Source: Rhodoferax sp. (GTDB lineage Bacteria; Pseudomonadota; Gammaproteobacteria; Burkholderiales; Burkholderiaceae_C). Taken from it: DNA of 41,047 nucleotides. Positions 15,944-24,401 of the stretch are shown here, piece by piece. Made by a program: the position numbers and the translations under genes. Every line of letters starts with the position of its first letter. The stretch's first letter is position 1. Where the stretch lies: contig JAABQI010000307.1 in the NCBI GenBank assembly GCA_011391545.1, forward strand, positions 1-41,047, written 5' to 3'. The notes under the pieces were generated by a model. That model had not been told where the DNA came from. It did no database searches and saw only the letters and a program-made list of their open reading frames with translations.

Positions 15944-16789
15944 ATGACCGACCGCACCGCCGTACTTTCCCAATACCTGATCCCCAAGCAGACCATCACT
16001 TTGCTGGCCGGGCGGATCGCGCGGGCCCGGGCTGGCGGGCTCACCACCCGCCTGATTGCCTGGTTTGTGCAGCGCTACCGCGTCAACATGCAAGAGGCGG
16101 CCAACCCGGAGCTGGCCAGCTACACCAGCTTCAACGACTTTTTCACCCGTGCCCTTAAAGACGGGGTGCGTCCTTTGGCGCAGGCAGACCTGATTTGCCC
16201 GGTCGACGGCGCCATCAGCCAGTTTGGCCGCATCGAAGGCCAGCAGATATTCCAGGCCAAGGGGCACCACTACAGCAGCACCGCGCTGGTGGGTGGAGAT
16301 GCCGCCTTGGCTGCGCAGTTTGACAACGGCCACTTTGCCACGCTGTACCTGAGCCCGCGCGACTACCACCGCATCCACATGCCCTGCGCCGGGCGCCTGA
16401 CTCGCATGATTTATGTGCCGGGGGACCTGTTTTCGGTCAACCCTGCCACCGCGCGCGGCGTGCCGGGGCTGTTCGCGCGCAACGAGCGCGTGGTCTGTGT
16501 TTTTGACGGCGAGCATGGGCCGTTTGTGCTGGTGCTGGTGGGCGCCACCATTGTGGGCAGCATGGCCACCACCTGGCACGGTGCGGTCAATGCACCGCGT
16601 CCGGGGCGTTTGAGTGAATGGCGCTACGACGATCAGCAGATTGAATTCAAACAAGGCGATGAGATGGGCCGTTTTTTGCTGGGCTCCACCGTGGTGATGC
16701 TGTTCCCGCAGGGGCCGCTCAACTTCAACCCGGCCTGGCAACCCGGTGGCGCCGTCCGGCTGGGCGAGGCCATGGCGCAGGGTTCTTGA
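15944..16789 (+). CDS. psd: Phosphatidylserine decarboxylase proenzyme
   Basis: A 281-aa membrane-associated enzyme making phosphatidylethanolamine from phosphatidylserine. The self-cleavage site that creates the pyruvoyl cofactor is LGST, at Gly247-Ser248 in GRFLLGSTVVMLF. Other conserved blocks are YTSFNDFFTRALK, CPVDGAISQFG, YLSPRDYHRIHMPCAG and GDLFSVNP. The length fits the short bacterial (E. coli-type) Psd. No ribosome binding site precedes ATG 15944; see the -10-like element next to it. The downstream gene begins 47 bases later. Confidence 0.95.
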   Translation: MTDRTAVLSQYLIPKQTITLLAGRIARARAGGLTTRLIAWFVQRYRVNMQEAANPELASYTSFNDFFTRALKDGVRPLAQADLICPVDGAISQFGRIEGQQIFQAKGHHYSSTALVGGDAALAAQFDNGHFATLYLSPRDYHRIHMPCAGRLTRMIYVPGDLFSVNPATARGVPGLFARNERVVCVFDGEHGPFVLVLVGATIVGSMATTWHGAVNAPRPGRLSEWRYDDQQIEFKQGDEMGRFLLGSTVVMLFPQGPLNFNPAWQPGGAVRLGEAMAQGS

Positions 16790-16836
16790 CCTAAAACCCG
16801 TTGCATCAGGATCACTCCTCTTTGGACAAGGCCAGC

Positions 16837-17820
16837 ATGCAACATCAAAAATTCATGGGAAATTCTGTGACATGCCCTTCCTTTTTGCTGAACACCTTCA
16901 TCCCGACAAAGGCGGCCGTGACCATCGCACTCGCTGTTTGCGGGCTCGTGGCGGGCGCAACGTCGTCCCATGCCCAAAGCATCGAGCCCCGGTCTTACTC
17001 CAATGTGCCGGTGGGGGTGAACTTTCTGGTCGGCGGCTATGCCCGCACTCAGGGCGGCCTTGCGTTCGACTCCTCGCTCCCCCTCACGGAGCCTGATCTT
17101 GCAACTTCCACGGCGGTCACTGGTTACGTGAGGTCGCTGGATTTGTGGGGGAGGTCTGGCAAGTTCGATGTGATCGTGCCCTACACCTGGTTGTCAGGCT
17201 CGGCGCTCTACCAGGGCAGTCCTGTCGAGCGCGAGGTCAACGGATTCGGCGACGCCTCGTTTCGGTTGTCGATGAATTTTTACGGTGCGCCAGCGCTGTC
17301 GCTGCCCGCGTTCAGGGCGTACCGGCAGGATCTGATCGTTGGCGGGAGTCTTCAGGTCTCGGCGCCAACCGGTCAGTACGACCCTGCCAAACTGGTCAAC
17401 ATCGGCAGCAACCGATGGTCCATCAAGCCGGAGATCGGGGCGTCGAAGGCGCTGGGCCCATGGACGATTGAAGGCGCGGCGGCCGTGACGCTGTTCACGG
17501 CCAACGACGATTTCTTCAATGGCAACCGACGCTCCCAGGATCCCGTTTATGCGTTGCGGGCGCACGCCATCTACAACTTCAAGGGCGGAATCTGGGGTTC
17601 TGCGGATGCCACCTATTTCGCTGGCGGGCGCACCACGCTGAATGGCGCGCAGGGCGTCGACCTGCAGCAGAACTGGCGCCTGGGTGGGACGCTGGCTTTT
17701 CCGGTCGATCTCCAGAACTCGGTCAAGCTCTACGCCAGCACAGGGGTGTCTGCCCGCACGGGCAACAGTTATGACCTGCTCGGACTCGCCTGGCAGTATC
17801 GGTGGGGCGGCGGCCTTTGA
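16837..17820 (+). CDS. Outer-membrane beta-barrel protein, MetA-pathway phenol-degradation family type
   Basis: A 327-aa predicted exported barrel protein. Residues about 1-46 look like an unusually long signal region with a hydrophobic stretch (AAVTIALAVCGLVAGATSS) and cleavage near SHAQS. The rest is rich in alternating polar/hydrophobic strands with many Gly, Tyr and Trp, including FRAYRQDLIVGGSLQVSAPTGQYDP and NIGSNRWSIKPEIGASK, which match the family annotated as transporter / Phenol_MetA_deg (PF13557). Its job is unknown; no phenol degradation genes are nearby. ATG 16837 has AAGG five bases upstream; a TTG at 16801 is in frame but weaker. It is convergent with purU and touches it. Confidence 0.75.
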   Translation: MQHQKFMGNSVTCPSFLLNTFIPTKAAVTIALAVCGLVAGATSSHAQSIEPRSYSNVPVGVNFLVGGYARTQGGLAFDSSLPLTEPDLATSTAVTGYVRSLDLWGRSGKFDVIVPYTWLSGSALYQGSPVEREVNGFGDASFRLSMNFYGAPALSLPAFRAYRQDLIVGGSLQVSAPTGQYDPAKLVNIGSNRWSIKPEIGASKALGPWTIEGAAAVTLFTANDDFFNGNRRSQDPVYALRAHAIYNFKGGIWGSADATYFAGGRTTLNGAQGVDLQQNWRLGGTLAFPVDLQNSVKLYASTGVSARTGNSYDLLGLAWQYRWGGGL

Positions 17821-17821
17821 A

Positions 17822-18670
17822 CTACTTGAAGATCACGGTCTTGTGGCCGTTGATCAGCACCCGGTGCTCGCTGTGCCATTTGACGGCGCGGGCCAGCACC
17901 TGGCTCTCGGTGTCGCGGCCCAGCGCCGTCAGGTCTTCGACCGTTTTGCTGTGGTCCACACGCGCCACGTCCTGCTCGATGATCGGGCCCTCGTCGAGGG
18001 CTGCAGTGACATAGTGGGCGGTGGCGCCGATCAGTTTCACCCCCCGGTCATGCGCCTGGTAATAGGGCTTGGCGCCCTTGAAGCTGGGCAAAAACGAGTG
18101 GTGAATGTTGATGGCGCGGCCACTGAGCTTGCGGCATAAATCGTCAGACAGGATTTGCATGTAGCGCGCCAGCACCACCAGCTCGGCGCCTTCCGCGTCG
18201 ATGATCTCGATCTGTTTGGCCTCCACCTGGGCCTTGGTGGCGGCAGTCACCGGCAGGTGATGAAACGGCACGTTGTAGCTGGCCGCGAGCTGGTAAAACT
18301 CGCGGTGGTTGGAGATGATGGCGCAAATGTCGAGCGGCAGCAGGCCGCTTTTCCAGCGAAACAGCAGGTCGTTGAGGCAATGGCCTTCCTTGCTGACCAG
18401 GATCACCGTGCGCATCTTCTGCGCCTGGGCGTGCAATTGCCATTGCATCTGGAACGGTGTGGCAAAGTCGGCCAGCTGGGTTTTCAGCGCGTCAAAGCTG
18501 TGCTCGCCACAGGCAAATTGCACGCGCATGAAAAACAGGCCGGTGCCGGTATCGTTGAACTGCGCGGCTTCTTCGATGTTGCCGCTGCGTTCCAGCAAAA
18601 AACCGGACACGGCGTGCACCAGACCCAGGCGGTCGGGGCAGGACAGGGTGAGGGTATAAACAGGATGCAT
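17822..18670 (-). CDS. purU: Formyltetrahydrofolate deformylase
   Basis: A 282-aa enzyme that hydrolyses 10-formyl-THF to formate and THF, balancing the one-carbon pool and supplying formate for purine synthesis. An N-terminal ACT domain (YTLTLSCPDRLGLVHAVSGF) is followed by a formyltransferase-like domain with AIISNHREF, ARYMQILSDDLC, NIHHSFLPSFKGAKPY and ATAHYVTAALDEGPIIEQD. The catalytic Asn/His/Asp of the hydrolase fold are within these blocks. The start is uncertain: ATG 18670 matches the family length, while in-frame ATGs at 18700 and 18703 would add 10 or 11 residues. It is divergent from the MazG-PIN fusion gene. Confidence 0.95.
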   Translation of the reverse strand: MHPVYTLTLSCPDRLGLVHAVSGFLLERSGNIEEAAQFNDTGTGLFFMRVQFACGEHSFDALKTQLADFATPFQMQWQLHAQAQKMRTVILVSKEGHCLNDLLFRWKSGLLPLDICAIISNHREFYQLAASYNVPFHHLPVTAATKAQVEAKQIEIIDAEGAELVVLARYMQILSDDLCRKLSGRAINIHHSFLPSFKGAKPYYQAHDRGVKLIGATAHYVTAALDEGPIIEQDVARVDHSKTVEDLTALGRDTESQVLARAVKWHSEHRVLINGHKTVIFK

Positions 18671-18721
18671 AGGGGCGGTATTGTCGCAGCCTTGTTTCAT
18701 CATTCTCTGGGGGATACGCAC

Positions 18722-20083
18722 ATGGACATCCAGGCTCTGCAGCAAAATTTGCGGGAATTTGCCGCCGCCCGCAACTGGCAGCCATTCCATACACCCAAGA
18801 ATCTGAGCATGGCGCTGATGGTGGAGGCCGCCGAGCTGGCTGAGATTTTCCAGTGGATGACGACTGAAGCCTCTCAGGCGGCCCATCTTGATCCGGCAAC
18901 CAAGGAAAGAATCGCGGATGAGGTGGCAGACGTGCTGCTCTACCTGCTGCAAGTGGCGGACCACTGCGCCATTGATTTGCCAAGCGCAGCGGCCAACAAG
19001 CTGGCCAAGAACGCCATCAAGCATCCCCCGGCACCTTCCAGGGCTGCGCATGCCCGAGCACCCGAGCCGGCCCGCACGGAGGCGGCCGCCGCAGCTCAGA
19101 TCGGCGCCACAGCCCCGGCAGGCACGGTGCAGCCGGCCCAGCAGACCCACGTGCTCGTGGACTGGGAAAACGTGCAGCCGAAAGACCGGGACATTCAGGC
19201 CCTGGTGCCGTCCGCCACCGATGTCTGGCTGTTTCACGGCCCCAACCAGAAAAATGTGGCGGTCAACCAGGCGCTGTTTGGTCAGCGGGCCACGCTGGTG
19301 CCGATTGCCAGGGCAGGGAAAAACGCGCTGGATTTTCATTTGTCGTTCTACATGGGTTACATCGCAGCGCGCAACCCGCATTCCAATTTTGTCGTGATCT
19401 CCAACGACAAGGGTTATGCGCCGATGTTGGAGCACGCCAGCATTTTGGGTTTTACGGCGCAGCAACTTGGGTTTGTCGGCGCATCGGGACAGGTCAGGAA
19501 GGCGGCAGCGGCCAAGACGAAAAAAACAGCGCCGGCGGCCCAAAGCGTTGCAACGCCAGTCCCGGCAAAAATAGCGTCTGCAAAGAAGCAGGTGGCATCG
19601 ACCCCTTTGAGGCAAACCGCGCCAGCTCGCAAAACCGCATCCGTCCTGCAAGGTGTGACCGTCAAAAAGGCGGCAGTCGCCAAACCAGCAGTCACCAGGA
19701 CGGTTGCTGTCAATCCCGGCAAAGGCCCGTCTGCCAGGGCGCCAAAAGCTGCAGCGGTTGCCGGTGACAAAAAGCCAGTCGCACGAACCGTCCAGCCGGC
19801 GGCGGCGCCTCAGTCCAGTGTGCCGCCCAAGAGAGTCAAACCCCAGGCATCGAAAAACCCAAAGCCTTCAGCCGAGTTGGACGCGGCAGTGCGCCATGTG
19901 CATGCGAGTCTGCAAAAGACAGCGAACAAGCCAGCGCGCAAGGCACGCCTGCTGGCGGCCATCACCTCCCTGCTCAATGAAACTTCCAGTGATGCCGTCC
20001 TCGTCACCGAGGTGCTGGCCAGGCTGGTGAGCAATGGCTTCGTGGTGGTGGACGATCAAGGCGGCGTGCACTTCAGTCCCTGA
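18722..20083 (+). CDS. MazG-like nucleotide pyrophosphohydrolase fused to a PIN-like nuclease domain
   Basis: One uninterrupted 453-aa frame. Residues 1-101 are a compact MazG-like/RS21-C6-type NTP pyrophosphohydrolase: [12 protein letters not shown] gives the metal ligands Glu35, Glu38 and Glu41, and [11 protein letters not shown] gives Glu67 and Asp70. Stand-alone members normally stop soon after the [10 protein letters not shown] block, seen here at 93-102. Instead an Ala/Pro linker (103-142) leads to a PIN/NYN-like domain (143-251): VLVDWENVQ with Asp147, [12 protein letters not shown] with Asp204, and [14 protein letters not shown] with Asp229, the acidic triad expected for a nuclease. 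Residues 260-385 are Lys/Ala/Pro-rich, and 386-453 form a separate small C-terminal domain. The ribosome binding site is GGGGGA. It is divergent from purU. The function is unknown; nucleotide cleaning combined with RNA cutting is a guess from the domains. Confidence 0.88.
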   Translation: MDIQALQQNLREFAAARNWQPFHTPKNLSMALMVEAAELAEIFQWMTTEASQAAHLDPATKERIADEVADVLLYLLQVADHCAIDLPSAAANKLAKNAIKHPPAPSRAAHARAPEPARTEAAAAAQIGATAPAGTVQPAQQTHVLVDWENVQPKDRDIQALVPSATDVWLFHGPNQKNVAVNQALFGQRATLVPIARAGKNALDFHLSFYMGYIAARNPHSNFVVISNDKGYAPMLEHASILGFTAQQLGFVGASGQVRKAAAAKTKKTAPAAQSVATPVPAKIASAKKQVASTPLRQTAPARKTASVLQGVTVKKAAVAKPAVTRTVAVNPGKGPSARAPKAAAVAGDKKPVARTVQPAAAPQSSVPPKRVKPQASKNPKPSAELDAAVRHVHASLQKTANKPARKARLLAAITSLLNETSSDAVLVTEVLARLVSNGFVVVDDQGGVHFSP

Positions 20084-20160
20084 GCGGGCGACAGCAAAGT
20101 ACGGGCAGCGCGAGCATGATTGGCATCTGTCAAAAGTGGCCAGGCGCTGCTTGCCGCGTG

Positions 20161-20166
20161 GATAAT
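20161..20166 (+). promoter_or_regulatory. Possible -10 element (GATAAT) for dapF
   Basis: GATAAT ends 6 bases before the dapF ATG, with no convincing -35 box and no ribosome binding site in between. If used, it would give a leaderless message. This is the second such arrangement in the window, after psd. Confidence 0.3.
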
Positions 20167-20172
20167 TGGCCC

Positions 20173-21063
20173 ATGCGAATCCCCTTTACCAAAATGCAAG
20201 GTGCCGGCAACGACTTTGTGGTGCTCGACGAGACCCGAAACCGCTTCGGTCTGGGCACCGCGCAGTATCGGTTTCTGGCCGACCGCCACTTCGGCGTCGG
20301 TGCCGACCAGATTCTGACGGTGCGCCCGTCACCGGTGCCGGGCATTGACTTCGAGTACCTGATCCACAACGCCGACGGCGCCGAGGTGGAGCAGTGCGGC
20401 AATGGCGCGCGTTGTTTTGCGCGATTTGTGCGCGATGCCGGCCTAACCCAAAAAGACGCGATCCGGGTGCAGACCAGGGGCGGGGTGATCGAGCCGGTGC
20501 TCAAGTCCGATGGCCGCGTCACCGTCAACATGGGCACGCCGGTGTTCGAACTGGCGCGCATTCCCTTCATACCGGGTCTGGTGCCGTCCGAGTCTCATGG
20601 AGGCTGGCAGCAATGGCCGCTGCTGCTGGCCACGCCGGGACACGACACGGTGGTGCGGGTGGCTGTGGTGTCGATGGGCAACCCGCACGCGGTGCAACTG
20701 GTGGACGATGCCGATGCCGCGCCGGTCTTGCAGCAGGGCCCCTTGATCGAAAGCCACCCGTTTTTCCCGAACCGGGTCAATGCCGGCTTCATGCAGGTGC
20801 TAAACCGCCGCCAGATCCTGCTGCGGGTGTATGAGCGCGGCGCCGGCGAGACGCTGGCCTGCGGCTCGGGCGCCTGCGCCGCCGTGGTGGCGGGCATCCG
20901 GCTTGGTCTGCTCGACGCTGACATCGACGTCTATGTGCAGACTCACGGCGGCGAGCTCGCCATTGCCTGGGCCGGCGACGGTGCGCCGGTCATGATGACC
21001 GGCCCGGCCACCACCGTGTTTCAAGGTGAAATTGAAATCCCCGACGACCTTCCCAACGCGTAA
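20173..21063 (+). CDS. dapF: Diaminopimelate epimerase
   Basis: A 296-aa cofactor-free epimerase converting LL- to meso-diaminopimelate for lysine and peptidoglycan. It starts [19 protein letters not shown]. The two catalytic cysteines are Cys75 in [13 protein letters not shown] and Cys230 in LACGSGACA. The length is a little above E. coli DapF (274 aa) because of a loop around residues 137-160. ATG 20173 is preferred; an upstream in-frame ATG (20116) adds a non-family stretch. It heads the conserved order dapF-DUF484-xerC and links to the DAP-adding MurE further right. Confidence 0.96.
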   Translation: MRIPFTKMQGAGNDFVVLDETRNRFGLGTAQYRFLADRHFGVGADQILTVRPSPVPGIDFEYLIHNADGAEVEQCGNGARCFARFVRDAGLTQKDAIRVQTRGGVIEPVLKSDGRVTVNMGTPVFELARIPFIPGLVPSESHGGWQQWPLLLATPGHDTVVRVAVVSMGNPHAVQLVDDADAAPVLQQGPLIESHPFFPNRVNAGFMQVLNRRQILLRVYERGAGETLACGSGACAAVVAGIRLGLLDADIDVYVQTHGGELAIAWAGDGAPVMMTGPATTVFQGEIEIPDDLPNA

Positions 21064-21068
21064 CTACC

Positions 21069-21770
21069 ATGCCAAATTCACATCTGCCCAGCGCCATCGC
21101 CAACCCGATCACCGAGGACGACATTGCCGATTACCTGGCCAATACGCCTGACTTCTTTGAGCGCCATGCCGACATGCTGGCCGCCGTGCAGCTGACCAGC
21201 CCGCACAGCCAGCGCGCGGTGAGCCTGCAGGAGCGCCAGGCCAACATGTTGCGTGAAAAAATCAAGCTGCTGGAGCTGCGCATCATGGACATGATTCGCA
21301 ACGTCAATGACAACACGGCGCTGTCCGACAAGCTGTTGCAGTGGGCGCGCACGCTGTTTCTGAACACCAACCCGGTCAACTTGCCCGAGCTGATGGTGGC
21401 CGAACTGGCCGACCAGTTTGCCGTGCCGCAGGTGGGCATCAAGGTGTGGGGCGTGGACGCGGCCTATGCCGATGCGGCGTTTGCCAAAGGGGTGAGCGAA
21501 GATGCCAAGCTGTTCGCCAGTTCCCTGACCGAGCCCTATTGCGGCGTCAACACGGGGCTGGAGGCCGTCAACTGGCTGCCTGACCCCAAGGCGGCGGCCT
21601 CACTGGCCATCCTGCCATTGCGCGCAGGCCCCATCGGCAGCACCGCGCCGGCCTTTGGCCTGCTGGTGCTGGCTTCGCCCGACGCCCAGCGCTTCAACAG
21701 CACCATGGGCACCGACTTTCTGGCGCGCATTGCCGAACTGGCCAGCGCCGCGCTCTCGCCGCTGCGCTAA
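21069..21770 (+). CDS. DUF484 family protein
   Basis: A 233-aa cytosolic protein of the DUF484 family. The N-terminal ITEDDIADYLANTPDFFERH and the following SLQERQANMLREKIKLLE coiled-coil region are the family signature; the C-terminal half is GAF-like in character with LAILPLRAGPIGSTAPAFGL. The biochemical role is unknown. It starts 5 bases after the dapF stop and precedes xerC, the same order as in Pseudomonas and other proteobacteria, which suggests a link to chromosome dimer resolution or cell wall supply. Confidence 0.92.
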   Translation: MPNSHLPSAIANPITEDDIADYLANTPDFFERHADMLAAVQLTSPHSQRAVSLQERQANMLREKIKLLELRIMDMIRNVNDNTALSDKLLQWARTLFLNTNPVNLPELMVAELADQFAVPQVGIKVWGVDAAYADAAFAKGVSEDAKLFASSLTEPYCGVNTGLEAVNWLPDPKAAASLAILPLRAGPIGSTAPAFGLLVLASPDAQRFNSTMGTDFLARIAELASAALSPLR

Positions 21771-21791
21771 ACCTCACCCATTGGCGATCCT

Positions 21792-21840
21792 GTCATTTTC
21801 AGTGATTGCGAGCGAAGCGTGGCAATCCATGACCCTTCCG
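21792..21840 (+). repeat. Partial copy of a palindromic repeat at the xerC start
   Basis: The stretch ATTGCGAGCG-a-AGCG-t-GGCAATCC followed by ATGAC closely copies the left arm of the palindromic element inside murF (36504-36582), differing at only two positions in the core. The right arm is missing. It covers the proposed GTG start of xerC and supplies its first residues. Confidence 0.75.
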
Positions 21841-22829
21841 ACGATCAGGTGGTGAGCAAGCCCAGGGATGCGCTGGTGCAGCGTTACCTCGACCACGTGC
21901 GCTTCGAAAAACGCCTGGCCCAGCGCACTGTGCTGCTTTACACCCTGGACCTGGAAAAGCTGGCCGTTCAGGCGGCGCAGGCTGGCGTCAGTCTGACGGC
22001 GGTTGAGCCCGGCCACATCCGGCGCTGGGTGGCGCAAATGCACAGTGGCGGGCGCAGCGGCCGTGGCATTGCGCTGATTTTGTCGGGCTGGCGCGGGTTT
22101 TATATCTGGCTTGGGCGCGAAGGGCTGGTGGCTTGCAATCCGGTGCTTGACGTGCGCGCGCCCAAAGCCGCAAAACCCCTGCCCAAAGCCCTGAGCGTGG
22201 ATGACGCCGTGCAACTGGCGAGCTTTGAGGGGGTCGGCAACGACCCCTGGCTGGAGGCGCGCGACGCGGCCATGGTGGAACTGCTGTACGGCGGTGGTCT
22301 GCGCGTGGGCGAGTTGACCGGGCTCGATGTTCAGGCCAGCGCCGCGGCGCGCGGCTGGGTCGATTTGCCGGCGGGCGAAGCCCATGTGCTGGGCAAGGGC
22401 AGCAAGCGGCGCATTGTGCCGGTGGGCGCCAAGGCGGTGCAGGCGCTGCAGACCTGGCTGTTGGTGCGTGCGCAGGCCAGGCCCGCATCCACGGCAGTCT
22501 TGGCGGGCGGCACCGCGCAGGTGGCCTTGTTCATTGGTCGCAACGGCACGCGGCTCACCTCGCAGTCGATCTGGCAGCGCGTGAGGCGGCGCAGCTTGCA
22601 GGCCGGGCTGGCGGCCCCCGTGCATCCGCACATGCTGCGCCACTCGTTTGCCAGCCATGTTCTGCAGTCCAGCAGCGACCTGCGCGGCGTGCAGGAGCTG
22701 CTGGGCCACGCCAACATCAGCACCACCCAGATCTACACCCGGCTCGACTTCCAGCACCTGGCCAAAGCCTATGATGCGGCCCATCCCCGCGCGCACCTTA
22801 AAACCGGTGGTTCAAGTGGTTCAAAATAG
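21819..22829 (+). CDS. xerC: Tyrosine recombinase XerC
   Basis: A 336-aa site-specific recombinase that, with XerD, resolves chromosome dimers at dif. The N-terminal core-binding domain starts near DALVQRYLDHVRFEKRLAQRT. The catalytic domain has Arg162 in YGGGLRVGELTGL, the Lys strand VLGKGSKRRIVPV, HMLRHSFASHVL, ELLGHANISTTQ and the nucleophile Tyr306 in TQIYTRLDF. The start is uncertain: GTG 21819 lies inside a repeat element, and GTG 21849 or 21852 would give about 325 aa. It follows DUF484 by 48 bases. Confidence 0.94.
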   Translation: MAIHDPSDDQVVSKPRDALVQRYLDHVRFEKRLAQRTVLLYTLDLEKLAVQAAQAGVSLTAVEPGHIRRWVAQMHSGGRSGRGIALILSGWRGFYIWLGREGLVACNPVLDVRAPKAAKPLPKALSVDDAVQLASFEGVGNDPWLEARDAAMVELLYGGGLRVGELTGLDVQASAAARGWVDLPAGEAHVLGKGSKRRIVPVGAKAVQALQTWLLVRAQARPASTAVLAGGTAQVALFIGRNGTRLTSQSIWQRVRRRSLQAGLAAPVHPHMLRHSFASHVLQSSSDLRGVQELLGHANISTTQIYTRLDFQHLAKAYDAAHPRAHLKTGGSSGSK

Positions 22830-22863
22830 CGGTCAGCACGAATTTTTTCTCAATAGGTGACTT

Positions 22864-23175
22864 ATGCAAAAGCAAATCATTGTGACGTTGGACAAAGGCG
22901 TTGAATTTTCATTTCATGTGCCCGAAGGTACGCCGCTGACGCATGATGCAGCGCGGGCCTGGCTGGACCAGCAGTTCACCACGCTCGACTGTGAGCCTTT
23001 GCGCGCCAGTGGCAAGGTGCTGACGGCCGACAAGGTTCTGGTGGTGACCCAGGCCGCCGGGCCTGCCCTGCTGGGCGACGCCAAGTGGTCGGCCGACTAT
23101 GTGGCGGCTGTCAGCGCGGCGCTCGGCAAGCCGATGATCCGCGTCGATGTGCCGGCCATGGCGATCACCTATTGA
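22864..23175 (+). CDS. Conserved-looking hypothetical protein, 103 aa
   Basis: I do not recognise this family. The protein is small, acidic and soluble, with no signal peptide or membrane segment. It begins MQKQIIVTLDKGVEFSFHV and ends ALGKPMIRVDVPAMAITY. The ribosome binding site AGGTGA is well placed before ATG 22864, and codon use is like the neighbours, so it is very likely a real gene. Its stop codon overlaps the TTG start of the methyltransferase gene (TTGA), implying translational coupling. Confidence 0.75.
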   Translation: MQKQIIVTLDKGVEFSFHVPEGTPLTHDAARAWLDQQFTTLDCEPLRASGKVLTADKVLVVTQAAGPALLGDAKWSADYVAAVSAALGKPMIRVDVPAMAITY

Positions 23176-24353
23176 AAACCGTTCGTCTTCGCGCGGGCAA
23201 AGAGCGCTCGCTCTTGCGCCGGCATCCCTGGATATTTGAGTCGGCCATCGCCAAGGGCGGTGGCGATCCGGGTGAAACCGTGCGGGTCGAGGGCGATCAG
23301 GGCCAGTTTTTGGGCTGGGCGGCGTTCAGTCCAGCCTCCAAAATTCGCGCCCGGGTCTGGAGTTTTGATGAAGCGCAGCGCATCGATGCGGCTTTTTTTG
23401 CGTCGGCCTGTGCCAGCGCCGTCAAGGCCAGAGCCCGCTTTGACATCCACAGCAATGCCATGCGGCTGGTGCACGGCGAGTCCGACGGTCTGCCAGGCCT
23501 GATCGTGGACCGCTATGGCGACACGCTGGTGGCGCAGTTCGCCTCAAGCGGCGTGGAGCGCTGGAAAGAGCCAATAGCCGACGCGCTGCTGGCCGCCACC
23601 GGCTTGAGCAAGCTGTACGAGCGCAGTGACGCCAGCAGCCGCGCGCTGGAAGGCCTGCCCGAGGCCACGGGGTGGCTGCGCGGCCTGGGCGAGGTGGAAT
23701 TGACGCTTCAGGAGCACGACTGGCAACTGGCGGTCAACATTGCCGAGGGCCATAAAACCGGCTTTTACCTGGATCAGCGCGACAGCCGCAAGCGTTTTGC
23801 CGACTACGCGCGTCGCCTCAAGTTCGCGCGCGTGCTCAACTGCTATTGCTACACCGGCGGCTTCACGGTGGCGGCGCTCACTGGCGGCGCGGCCCATGTG
23901 ACGTCCATTGACTCGTCCGGCCCGGCGCTGGAAAAAGCCGCCGCCAATGTGGCGCTCAACGGTTTTGATGCCAATTGCGCCACCTTCATGGATGCCGACG
24001 TCAACGCCTCTTTGCGCCAATTTATCGACCAGGGCCGCAGCTTTGATGCCATCGTGCTCGACCCGCCCAAGTTTGCGCCCACCGTGGCGCACGCCGAGCG
24101 TGCCGCGCGCGCTTACAAGGACATCAACCGGCTCGCGTTCAAGCTGTTGGAGCCCGGCGGCGTGCTGTTCACCTACAGTTGCTCGGGCGGCATCAGCGCC
24201 GATCTGTTTCACAAGATCGTGGCCTCGGCCGGCTGCGACGCCGGTGTCGATGGCTATATCCACGAGCGCATGGGCGGCGCGCCGGACCACCCGATGACGG
24301 TCAATTTTCCCGAAGGCGAATACCTTAAGGGATTGGTGGTGATGCGTAAGTGA
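23172..24353 (+). CDS. rlmI: Class I SAM-dependent rRNA methyltransferase, RlmI-like
   Basis: A 393-aa methyltransferase matching RlmI (396 aa in E. coli), which makes m5C1962 of 23S rRNA. An N-terminal PUA domain (LRAGKERSLLRRHPWIFESA) is followed by a central EEHD-like domain with GLIVDRYGDTLVAQFASSG and a Rossmann methyltransferase domain with VLNCYCYTGGFTVAAL, the SAM site, and IVLDPPKFAPT. The catalytic-cysteine region is TYSCSGGI. The start is a TTG at 23172 overlapping the upstream stop. A longer frame from 23085 overlaps the 103-aa gene and is not used. Confidence 0.9.
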   Translation: MKTVRLRAGKERSLLRRHPWIFESAIAKGGGDPGETVRVEGDQGQFLGWAAFSPASKIRARVWSFDEAQRIDAAFFASACASAVKARARFDIHSNAMRLVHGESDGLPGLIVDRYGDTLVAQFASSGVERWKEPIADALLAATGLSKLYERSDASSRALEGLPEATGWLRGLGEVELTLQEHDWQLAVNIAEGHKTGFYLDQRDSRKRFADYARRLKFARVLNCYCYTGGFTVAALTGGAAHVTSIDSSGPALEKAAANVALNGFDANCATFMDADVNASLRQFIDQGRSFDAIVLDPPKFAPTVAHAERAARAYKDINRLAFKLLEPGGVLFTYSCSGGISADLFHKIVASAGCDAGVDGYIHERMGGAPDHPMTVNFPEGEYLKGLVVMRK

Positions 24354-24401
24354 GTTTCAGCACGGGGTCGTTACACTCGCACCCTTTCGACATGCCCTGA
24401 T

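Noticed and set aside
18671-19651. N-terminal extension of purU reaching 19651
   Set aside because: It would overlap the MazG-PIN gene on the other strand; PurU has normal length from 18670.
18722-20083. Reading the fusion as two genes or a pseudogene
   Set aside because: The frame is continuous through the linker, with no internal stop and no ribosome binding site plus start near the PIN domain; a real fusion is simpler, though an indel cannot be excluded without relatives.
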